Source: Enoplosus armatus | Lineage: Eukaryota > Chordata > Actinopteri > Centrarchiformes > Enoplosidae | Assembly (NCBI RefSeq): GCF_043641665.1 | Contig: NC_092182.1 | Location: 22,319,241-22,383,240, forward strand | Reading direction: 5' to 3' | Length of the DNA: 64,000 nucleotides | Translations under genes and position numbers: made by a program | Shown here: piece by piece, positions 28,601-38,600 of the stretch | Numbering within the stretch: position 1 is the stretch's first letter | Layout: the number at the start of each line of letters is the position of its first letter | Notes under the pieces: model-generated | Seen by the model: only the letters and a program-made list of their open reading frames with translations | Databases searched by the model: none | Told to the model about the DNA's origin: nothing

Positions 28601-29789
28601 ACACTTTATTTTAAGCGCAGGCAACCTGCAAGCGCCAGAATCTTCTTTTAATAGATCATGGAAAAACAGTAAGACTCGTCGTTTTCAGTTTTTAGGGATA
28701 TACAACCAAAATTTTGGAATGAGGAGATTGGTTACAAAATTATTGTCTTTCTGAAAGACGACACTAATAGCTGCAGTAACAGGGTTTATTTTGTTGAGCA
28801 CAGCTTATAAAATACTTAGAATGTAAATAGAGTTAACAAAAAAATGGGGAAAATATGCAAATAAGTTGCTGATATGCACCTCAACTGGTTTTCACCATTT
28901 TTTTGATATTGCAATATTAAAATCTGTTTTTTTAAATTTTTTATCAAACACTCAAAATAATGAGTCCTGAAACAAAGCTATGTCCTCAAACAAAGCTATA
29001 AGTTATGCTGTTATAAAAGGTTGTCAAGACTCATAGTTAGTCAGAAAATGCAAAAGACCGGTTCTAAGTCCCCCAAACACAAACAGTGTTCACAGGCCAA
29101 GTGCTTAATAAGTTTCACATGCAGCAAGTCCACCTTCAGGTGCTCTTGAAGTTGCAAAAACGGATCACAAAAGAGAAAATGTTCTTTAGGCAAAGCAAGG
29201 AGGAAAGTTACTGTAAACTTACTTTATTTAGTCTGGTATAATTTGTTTAAAATGCCACCTGGTTGTAACCTCCCAGGGTCTTACTGAGGGCGGAAACTAT
29301 AGTGAATACAGACGGATTACATCTGGTACTCTATATCAACTTACGGTGTATTGTCTATTTTACACGGTACAACCAACAAACACAGTAGATGTTGCCAGTG
29401 TTTGCACACTCAAGCCTCTTTCTGAGATGACATCACCGCCCGTCCCGTGAGGGGCAAAATTCAAACGCTCACATCATAAAACGTGTGCCCACAAGAAAAA
29501 ACAAAAATAAGTGATTCCTGCGGTTGGATTCAGTCGAGAATCTCTGCACCCTGTGCTCCTCCTGATTAATAGCCAACATGTCTTGCTGAGCAGCCATGCT
29601 CTGCCACGGCTGGGGGTTCAGACTGAGAACGAGGCAGAGTCTGACAGTGGTGAGCTATGCGCTGCTCTGCTCCACAGGAGGTAATGAATCGGTGTGGCTG
29701 CCAGGACTGAAGTGTAGACAGCAGGAGGAAGAAAAGTGATCAGTCTTTCAGGGTGAGGTACTACTTGTCCAGCATGTGGGCCGCTGATA

Positions 29790-30010
29790 GCAGGAGAGAG
29801 ACAGAGCATGAAAGAGAGAGGGGGGGGGGGGGGTCTGTGAGGTGAGGTGAACGAGGTGAGAAGGGGTAAAATAGGAGAAACCGTCAAGGGAGAGTTATTG
29901 AGAGAAAGGGAGAGCGGTAGATAGGAAGAGAAAGCAGGAAGAAACAAAGGGAATGTGCAGCTCCAGATAGAAAAAAGAGAAAGAGAAGGGTGGGTGAGAG
30001 GGTGGGGTGT
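29790..30010. repeat. Purine-rich tract with G14 run
   Basis: A long GA-rich stretch containing fourteen consecutive G (29820-29833). The complementary strand yields a low-complexity open frame that I do not regard as a gene. Confidence 0.8.
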
Positions 30011-31879
30011 CACCCGGCCTGTGTTAACATTCCTGGGGAAATTCGCTCCCTGTTCCACCACAACACTCCTTAAACCACCACAGAGGGGGTTCATTATTCT
30101 CACTTTACTCCTCCACTAATTATCGTTATCATTATGGGGGATAATTACCATTTCACCGCCTAACACCCATGTAGCCTGCTTGGCTCTGAGTCACACACAA
30201 GGTTATCAATAGCTGCTCAATTGCAGTCTCATCTGCCTAATTATACGATTTGGGCTTTGTGATAACTGAATAGGATGTGAAATCTACTATTATGCCTTGT
30301 GAGTACTGGTGAGACGCGGAAAGTCAGCAGAAGGTCCTGAAATAAACCGATGCGTGTGGAGCCTGTTAATTAAAAGCTATGACTTTCGCTGGAATATAAA
30401 TCAGAGGAAATCCAGGGTTATGAAACAACTGGAGGTCTGTAAATATCCTGCAAGCTGGTACAGAGCTGCATACGGAGTGAGACGTCACTCAAGATCCTCT
30501 GTCTTTGATTTCCTTCACTCATTACTTGTAACACTTTTCTCAAAGAACTCTTACACGTTATCTGATTTCAAGACCTCTGTTTTAATTTCTTCTCTAGGAT
30601 CTACTGTCAGTTAAGCCACACAAATAGCACCAATTCAATCAGTTCATATCAGTTCGTATCACAATATTGATGAAGAGCCACAGCAGCATGCAGTTGTTCA
30701 CCAGACCTGTATTACAGTCGCTGGCTGTGACTTATTCCAAGCTTAGTAGCTGTGTTTGTCGAGGGGGTTTCTAAATCCCTCTCTGGCATTTTGAAGTTGC
30801 AGCTGACGCCTCAAACCTGATGAATGCTCTCTCCATCTGCTGCCGCTCGACACTGGAGTACAAGAGTGACACAGGCCTAATCAGCAGGAGGAATTCATTG
30901 GACCTGTCCTCTGTCGCATGCAGAGAGAAGCAGAGCTGAGATGAGGTCAGGAATGGCAAAGAGAGCGTGAGGGCATTGGTACAGAGCGTAAGAAGGAGAG
31001 GGAAGGAAGGTGACAGTGGGAATGGTTCAGCAAGCGTGTGACAGACAGTCGGGTCAGACTGGTGGAATGTGTGCCACAGAGGACCTCATGACAGACAGGA
31101 GGCACTTTCTCTTTGACCCCAATTACCAGAGGTGTTTCTGTCCACCAGCTAATCCATGGCATATAGGGTGGCCCCTCCTCTGTGCCGTGGAGATTTGATT
31201 TTCCAGCCTGTTGTTTTTCCTACGAGTCGGACGCTGGCATAGTTGTGCTGACCAGGACTGACCTCCTGCGAAACTACTAGCAATCAAACTAGTAATCTCT
31301 CTGTACCTTAACACGAGGAATTTATCAAAGTGAGTCTTTGTAGTAGGGTTGGCTGTCACCTTATCTTCTGACATTCGCTGCCTTTAATGTGAAAATCAAA
31401 TTTTACTGAAATGTTACAGCTTATAGGCCACTCTTCTTCAATTAAACAAACCTTGAGATATTTGCTAAGCAATAAGCTGTAAAGACAGGCTGAACAGCTG
31501 TCTGACGCTATTTGAAAAAGAGTCTGATTGCGTCAGATGAAGGACGCCTCCGCTTGCAGCTTCCAAATGAACAAACAGGTGGGGACAACATATGCTATTA
31601 AATTATCAGGGTGCACAAATGCACATCCAGTTTTTGGTCTACTTCTCAAATATGAGTCATGATTTGAAGTTGCTTTTCAGCACCAATCGATCGGACAGCA
31701 ACCACTAAAGTTGTCATTTAGTCACTGCCCTGTTTTGTGAAAGACCTCTGAAAGACTGCATAATATGGCCCAGCTCCAACTCCAGGTTCCTATTCTTGCA
31801 TGGTTTAAATTGTGCTTTACAGGTTCATTATTTACCGAGTTGAATTCTGGAGGAGACAGACCATTAAATTAGCAAAATA

Positions 31880-31957
31880 AAATAACAAAAATCGCCCCAA
31901 ACAAATAACCGGCAATCACTGATAGCTGATATATTCGTCCAATCACCAAACCCTAGT
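31880..31957. mobile_element. Possible second degraded dispersed repeat fragment
   Basis: The stretch around AACCGGCAATCACTGATAGC and TGATATATTCGTCCAATCAC resembles the 'tatcggc...gatatattggtc' type of fish repeat. It abuts the next element through a 9-bp-arm hairpin. The resemblance is partial and the identification is tentative. Confidence 0.35.
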
Positions 31958-32220
31958 AGGCCTGCATCCTGCAGGCCTGCAATTTTTTTTAACATTGATT
32001 ACTATGTCAATTATTTTTTGTGTAGTCCATAAAATGTCAAGAAATAGTGCAGAATTGTCCACTGAAACCTCCCAGAGTCTTAAAATTTCAAGTTTTGTCT
32101 GACAACCAGTACAAAACTCAACAACTCAACAACTCAACATAAGAGCAGTAAATTCTTTCATTGGAGAAGTATGAACCAGCATTTTTGCTTAATAAATAAT
32201 GTAAAAGATCATTCATCATC
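31956..32220. mobile_element. Degraded teleost dispersed repeat upstream of ephb2 exon 2
   Basis: The order of phrases follows a common fish repeat that usually begins 'ggctgcaac...gattatttt...': here TTGATTACTATGTCAATTATTTTT, then GTCCATAAAATGTCAAGAAATAG, CCTCCCAGAGTCTTAAAATTTCAAG, TTTTGTCTGACAACCAGTAC, and GAACCAGCATTTTTGCTTA. An AACTCAAC triplication (about 32117-32140) interrupts it. There is no coding capacity. The element ends about 330 bp before exon 2. Identification rests on my recollection of the consensus, and the class is not assigned. Confidence 0.65.
31958..31978. repeat. Hairpin, 9-bp arms, 3-base loop
   Basis: AGGCCTGCA, TCC, TGCAGGCCT. It sits at the junction of two dispersed-repeat fragments. 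Confidence 0.9.
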
Positions 32221-32520
32221 CATAAGAAAACCTTTTGAAACCTGTTAACAATGCCTATAAACTATGTAGCCCTTCTGCTTATATTCTGCTCCTCAAAATG
32301 TTAAAGAAATAATTAAAATATATATGTTTTTTTATTTTATTGCTGTTTTTGTAATTTAAAATGTTCTCATATGTTGGTCAGATCAAATGTGAAGATTACT
32401 CTGCAGGCTCTGTGAATTTTCAATGGGCATTACGTTATTTTCTGACATTTACGAGAGTAAACTTTATCCTGCCAGTTTCCTGTCAACCGCAGCAACGTTT
32501 TCATGTTGTCAGGAAATTAT

Positions 32521-32553
32521 CTGACCACCGCCTCTCCTTACTTCTTTCCACAG
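32521..32553 (+). promoter_or_regulatory. Intron 1 branch/acceptor region before ephb2 exon 2
   Basis: A CTGAC branch-point-like motif at 32521-32525 is followed by a continuous pyrimidine-rich stretch (CCTCTCCTTACTTCTTTCCA) and CAG at 32551-32553. Spacing and composition are those of a strong vertebrate 3' splice site. A second AG two bases on (32554-32555) is unlikely to be used because it would break the phase. Confidence 0.85.
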
Positions 32554-32633
32554 AGACACTTATGGACTCCACTACAGCCACAGCGGAGCTCGGCTGGACG
32601 GTCTACCCCGTGTCAGGGTCGAGTGACAACAGC
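32554..32633 (+). CDS. ephb2: ephb2 coding exon 2 (N-terminal start of ephrin-binding domain)
   Basis: This exon encodes the first residues of the mature extracellular region of an EphB receptor, a membrane tyrosine kinase that binds ephrin-B ligands on neighbouring cells and guides axons and tissue boundaries. The first two bases complete a Glu codon split by a phase-1 intron. Then 26 codons follow, starting TLMDSTTATAELGW, which matches mammalian EPHB2 almost residue for residue up to the VSG that precedes the exon 3 Trp. The acceptor has a good pyrimidine tract ending in CAG at 32551-32553, with a CTGAC branch-like motif at 32521-32525. The donor is a strong GTAAGTG at 32634. The exon is 80 nt. 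The equivalent mammalian exon is, from memory, 65 nt, and the extra 15 nt encode SSDNS in frame. The exon ends in phase 0 and joins exon 3 cleanly. I cannot tell whether this is the a or b teleost paralogue. A second in-frame GT at 32610 is a weak alternative donor that would remove eight residues (VSGSSDNS). Confidence 0.93.
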
Positions 32634-32640
32634 GTAAGTG
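32634..32640 (+). promoter_or_regulatory. Intron 2 donor splice site (strong, displaced)
   Basis: GTAAGTG follows the last exon base C and matches the consensus for U1 snRNA pairing at every intronic position. It lies 15 nt downstream of the exon end expected from mammalian EPHB2. At the expected position the sequence after the GGG codon is TCGAGT, which lacks GT and cannot serve as a donor. Confidence 0.85.
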
Positions 32641-35600
32641 ACACGCTCTACTTTCACTATGATCTGCTTCTGATTTAATTAAATTATTATTTAAGTAATA
32701 ATGTGATTGTAATTAATCTTAGGGCATTTTCACTGTGACAAAGTTGAGGTGTGAGGTGGCCCTCTCTTTTGTGCAGCTAATGTGTAAATTTGCTCAGTCC
32801 CCCATGATAGCGTTGTTTCTGTCTGTGTTTTGGTTTCTCACTCTGAGGTCAAAGATCAATTAATGAGCCCGCCTGGTCCCCAGAGTGAGCTACATCATCT
32901 CCCCCCAAACACTCAGCTGCACAGAAAGATGGAAATCATTTGAATTTAACAATGAGATTTTGGCAAATTTGGGTGTAGAATTTGAAGAACAGATACTACC
33001 AGTTTCTTTTTATATATATTAACGTAGTTCAACAAAGACACAAATATTCACAAGCCCCATTTCTTTTGGATTATTCTCCCATTATTGATCTGGGTTTTGT
33101 GCATTTTAACCTCATCTGAACTTTCTGGTTCATGACAAACACAGTAAGAATAAACAATTATAAACTTAACTAAGTGTGTGTTCATATGCCAGGCTAGAAG
33201 CTATGTGTTATATGGGCCCTGTTGGTGTTTGATGCACAGTGTTTCCACATGGTTTGCCAGGGCATTGGTTCCTCCTAGCCACATGCAAGCCAGGCCCACT
33301 TAAAGCCAGCCAAAACCAGAGTCTCAGTCTCCTTCACTTCTTTCCCCGCCACAAGATTTAGACTTCTTAGAATGTGTCCAAAAGAGAGAAAAAATGTTGT
33401 AGACTTATTTGCTGGTGCATTTCAAAAAACCACTGCCGATTTTATTCAATTATTTATGCTTCTGTGGTTTGTATTAAAGATGGTTTGAATTATACTCTAT
33501 CATGCTGCCTCTTTAAAAAAAAGATGCAAAAAATGGCAGCATAGAGAACTGGCCTTCAACAGTTCCATGATACAACTTCAAAGTTGTTCTGCAATAATTT
33601 AGGACAACTTCATCTCTCCCAACCCGAGGGCATGTTTTCTCCTCCCTGCTAATTCCCACAATCAATACCAAAGCAAAAAGACTCCTGGTTTCCTTTTCTC
33701 TCGCCAGCTCTGGATCCAATCTGCACAGAGAGAGAGCTTACGCACACATACCGACCCCAAAGACAGTTTACATCACATCTTCCTTTCATCTTTGCAAAAT
33801 GTTAGATTCAGCAAAACATTCTCTCAACCCATATTTCATAATCAGATTTAAAACTAAGTGGAAACTTCAGACTGAATAATAAGGGTACTGTGGCAAACTA
33901 TTTTGTGTAGTGAAAATGCCCACTCTGGCCAAAGTGAGGTGAAATGAAGGTCTAAACATCGAACTAAAGACCTCTAAGCTCTTCAAGAGTCATCTTTGTT
34001 CCAGTAACATGTGGTGTACTGCCAGATTCTGTGATAGTTTTCTCTTCCAAATCGAAATATCTTCACATTTGATTTAACTGAAAGTTATCTATGAAGACTC
34101 TTGTTTCCTGCTTTTGACTTCAGATCATTTCGTGCTCATTTCCGAAAACCTCCATATGCAGTCACGACATATATCCCTCTCTCGGAGTGCAATGAAATGC
34201 GAACAAGTCCCTAAGCTCCTGGATTTAGTCAGGTATAGGTTGGCCTTATCAGCGTGGGCACTGAAGTTTTAAGACGATATGGCTGAGCTTGTCAAATCAC
34301 AGTCTTCCCTCGGAAAGTGAAGAGTGAGAGCGATGGAGATAGCTTGTCCCTTATGGCCCAGGGCAACAGGTGTGGAAACAGAGCTCGCTCTGCCTCTCAG
34401 TATAACAGCAAGAGGTGCTTTACAGAAGCTATTGTCTTACACACATATATGCATGGCTTCACGGGCTTAGCCGGTGGATCAGTAACATCCAGCAGAGCGC
34501 CGCACCAGCAGTTGGCTTTCACTACTCTGTATAGCTTCATGAAATATATCCTAACTTGTCATGTGATACTACGCGACACAATGGAAATGCAAACAAGTAA
34601 CAGCAGGATATTAAGTCAGAAATGTTATGGCAGTTGGTGTTATTTCACTCTTTTATTTTACAGCATATTTGAATATCGCTTATCAAATTATTATTGTAGG
34701 AAATTTCTTCAAGTACAGCTATAAAATCGACTTCCTACAGTAGGTTTTTGGAAGTGATTTGTGTAAAACAAAATTATAGTTCAGCTTCTGTAAATCAAGT
34801 TTTATAACCCTCTCTTTGTATAGCCAAGCAGTTCTTCCTTTTAATTATGTTAAGTGACAACCAGACTTGCGTTGTCCCTGCGCCAGACAAGCAAGACATC
34901 TTCATTATTCGTGATAGCAATGGCGACAACCAATCTCACATTTACCGAACCAGAATTCCTCCCAGGGGAGTTTAGGAAGTTTTCTGTGTTCTGACTAACG
35001 TTCTGGGATTCTGGCAATAAATCACTCGTATCACAAGCCTCACTCCACCCACACAGGAAAGGTGGTTTAGTCAGCATAGTTGGACTATCATGTAGACCTG
35101 TGTCTATGGGCAGCTCTGTGAATACTTAACCCGAGTGCACACAATGATGATATAACAATGTTAATACGTATAAACATCTGGCGCTGTTTCACAACAAGTT
35201 TGCATTTTGATTTTACGTATACTGACTAGGAGAATACGTTGAAAAAAGTAGCTTAAGAGGAAACATTTTCTATTGGCATGCATATGACTTCTGCAAAGAA
35301 AACTTGTGCCGCTCCTTTAATATTAGTCTATGTTACTCAGAGATCTTGACCCATTGAGAATCTGCTATGTGACATGGAGCTAATGCATAGCCGGCCAGCA
35401 GAGCAGGGTTAAGTGGTCAATGTTTTCTTCTCAAGTGGAGCTGAGAGACGTGTGAACATCAGGTCAGACCTCCTGACCCGCTCTCGCCTACGCTGAAGTA
35501 CTGACAACAGCAGCCATTTAGAAATAGACTTATGGCCGCAGGGAGCACACGGAGCTACTGTGGAAGGAAAACTGAGGTCTCCTGCATAGGCGGAGAACAT

Positions 35601-38600
35601 AATGAGGTGGTGTGTGTGGGTTAGGTTATCATTATGGATGTGTCATGATGTGCTGTACCAGGATATATCTAGTGTCACATGGGGACACACCGCACTGCAG
35701 AGTTTTGCACGAAGACAATACGCAGCGCATGTTGCAAAATGGTTTTAGACAAATGAGTTCCTTATGATTCATCAGAGATCCTGCATTTTGTATTAGAATT
35801 CCTTTGGAATAAGATTGAGGTTGTTTACATATAATTGTGGGCATGTGTGGCAGACCGACATTGGCATACTTTCTTTTCCACGTAGCCTTTCTTTTTCTTT
35901 ACAAGTCATTTGTTAAACATATTTCATCGGATTGGACTCATTGGGATTGAAATTGACCACTAATTTGTGACTGTGACTGATTCTCAATTAAAGTCTGTGA
36001 AATTATATTTTAGGAATTAGGTAAAGAAATATGCAAACTTAATCCACATGTAACCTTGTGGAATGGGGGTAAAAGATGGAATTGTTCTTCTAGTTTCACA
36101 TGTTGTGCATTAGTAGTGGACAGTGGTAATTGGAGCTGACTGCAGCAGACAGTTCTACTTAAGTCTGTGTATGTGTGAGTCTCTCCTCTCTATGAAGCCC
36201 GTTCTCCTGCAGGATTTGGCTCCCATGGCCTCTCTCGTAGTAATTGAATGCAGAGAGTGGGTGTCATTTGTCCTCTGTCCCTCAAGGGAAGGAACTCTTG
36301 CTCTGACAGATTTCCCACAACTGCAAATGGGACGACTGTGCCCCGGGAGTTTTCCACGGGGTCTCTCTCCCTGCTTTTGTGTGAATAATTTATTTACTTC
36401 TGTCAGTGACAGAGCGGTGATATGTAATGTGGCTCTGGAATGTGAAGCTAGTTCAGGTTAATTCAAACACTGTAATGACAAGACGTGATAAATACCCTGT
36501 TCATGTTATGCCAAAACAATGAAACCGTTAAATCTTTGAGTGTTCTGACAGCGAGCTCGCACAACTACTTGACTGATGTGTCACTCTATTCTGACCAACT
36601 GTGGGTCGTTGAACAGCCTTCTGCAGTTGTCTTATGCTGCTATAGCCCTACATAGCCTTTATATAGCCTATGATAAAGTACTCTGATTAATAAAAAGGTA
36701 GTAACAGAAGGTAAAAGCTATAAAATAACCCCAGTGATGGGAGCAGTAACGCATGCAGTCCTCTGTTTTGGGGGTGATTCTTCCTTCAGTCCTCCATATA
36801 ACAGTTTTATAGTCATTCAAACAGAACGACCATCAACAACTCTTCCACTTGCGCTTGCCAGACATATCTATTTATGAAACATTTGCCTGGTTGTTGACAA
36901 CCAGCGTCCATGAAGAGTGTCGTTATGGTCAACGGTTTGCAGCCAACAAACTTATTGGCCGTCTGCACAAGTTTTCCTAGTTGCGCAGATGTACAGGAAA
37001 TTGAAAATTCTGACAGCTTGATTGTGTTGCTTGCAGTATGAATTTTTTTTAGTCCCAACAGAGCAATATAATGGGTGACATATCAAAAGCTATGTGGCTG
37101 TTTGCGGACTCTCGGCGGCTGATGTTTGCCTGACTGTCCTTGAATGGGGATATCCTTCGACGTGAGGTGAATCTCAAGGTTTCTTCCTCCGTTTTAAATG
37201 AGGATGTGTTTTCATTTAGGATTAACGGCTGGAAGTTGTTGATTTTGTCTTTCGAGTCAATGTGGCTGTTGTTAATCACCTTAAGGCTATGACTGTAATT
37301 AAGTCTGTATACAAATGCATGACTTGTGTACGTGAGCACTGAACCTGTACTCGCTAAACCAATTTGGATTAAAATGTCAGTTAAATGGACAAGATGTAAA
37401 CGTAAAAAAGGAAAGTGTACAGTAGCTTCCCAGCAAAATGTCAGCTTGCAGAGGAGTTTGGGAATTAGTTGCTACAAAGAGGTCCAAGGAGGACTGGAGT
37501 TGTTTCATCGTTTCGCTTGGTGAATGAGGCAAAAAGCTGTCTTTGGTGAATTGTCTCAGCTGTAGAAGAACTCTTGTCTATAATTCAGCCTGGACAGTGC
37601 GTTCCGCTTGGCTTTACAGATAAAGCAGAGACCTACTGTCATGGAGACGTATGGATTGCAGGTCAGCTGAACTTTTCTTTCTCTTTCCTGGAGTGGCAGA
37701 GGAGATATTGATTCTCAACCTCATTCTCAGTGAGCGCCACTGAACTGTAGCACCTCATATAACACCAGAGAAAGAGCGGAGCAGCTGACATACAGCAGTC
37801 TCTGCTAGCCCTGCCGTAGTCTAACCACCGCAATCTATATTCACTTCAGACAGGTTTCCTGTGCAGTGCATTTGTCTCTCAGCATCGCTGCTCTAGCATA
37901 ATATAAATTACAGGCACACCAGTTAGTGGACCCAAGGCTGGTGTGGGAAAGTAGTTTTATTAACAAAGTAGAGACGGCCCGAGAACAATTGAAACGGTTG
38001 AAAATCAGTTGAACTGGCAGGATGATGAAGGTGCAGGAATTGTTTTGGGGACAGTACATGCTTTATCAAAACAGCAGGTGTGCACTCTTATCAGACAGAG
38101 TACACTGTACAGCATTCTGCTCTTAAATGCTAATTTTGTTATATATGGGAATGACTTTCTGCTATCATTCATGTAACACTAAAGCTGTCATGTTTTGCTA
38201 ATAGAACAGAATTATTCAGGGTCCGATGACAAAGTCTTGTAAGAGCATGTTTCTGTGTGTGGTGTTTCTCACAGGAAGAAGCACATCTAGTGTACCATGA
38301 AAAAATCCTTTGCTTGTTATTTACAGTTTTCTGTCTAATAACTTTGAAAAATACCCCAAATATTTCACAAATGCAAATTAGCTCCTGATAATATTTGGTA
38401 TGCCTTTGGTTATTAGGAAAAATGCCTTTGATCATTCTGGTCTTAAACCCTCTATTTATTTTATGTTATAGTAATGCACTATTCAGTGCACTCAGCCCTA
38501 TGGCTGTTGAGTTCCACACTCAGAACAAGAAAAACAACATTGTGCCAAATGTAACAGGATCTCCGTAGAATAAGCTGGAGTTTTTGTTTCCATCATCATC

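Larger units (their letters stand above)
16001..32553 (+). other. ephb2 intron 1, distal part (no exon recognised)
   Basis: No exon is recognised before exon 2. The stretch holds CA-rich repeats (15.94-16.30 kb), a CpG-dense patch (16966-17080), forkhead- and octamer-like motifs near 19.1 kb, a polypurine tract (20634-20752), a GT repeat (21137-21172), a perfect 16-bp-arm hairpin (25584-25619), a second long purine-rich tract with a G14 run (29790-30010), and a dispersed-repeat cluster just upstream of exon 2 (31880-32220). No signal-peptide exon with a suitable phase-1 donor was found. Confidence 0.65.

Noticed and set aside
29618..30103. 161-codon open frame on the minus strand
   Set aside because: It lies opposite a purine-rich tract with a G14 run. 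The translation is Ser/Pro/Leu-rich low complexity with no domain, and no splice context supports it.
1..32553. ephb2 signal-peptide exon
   Set aside because: I looked for an ATG followed by a hydrophobic run and a phase-1 donor and found no convincing candidate. It is most likely upstream of the window.
34317..34724. 135-codon open frame on the plus strand in intron 2
   Set aside because: No family resemblance, and the end is AT-rich. A chance frame is expected at this length in 64 kb.
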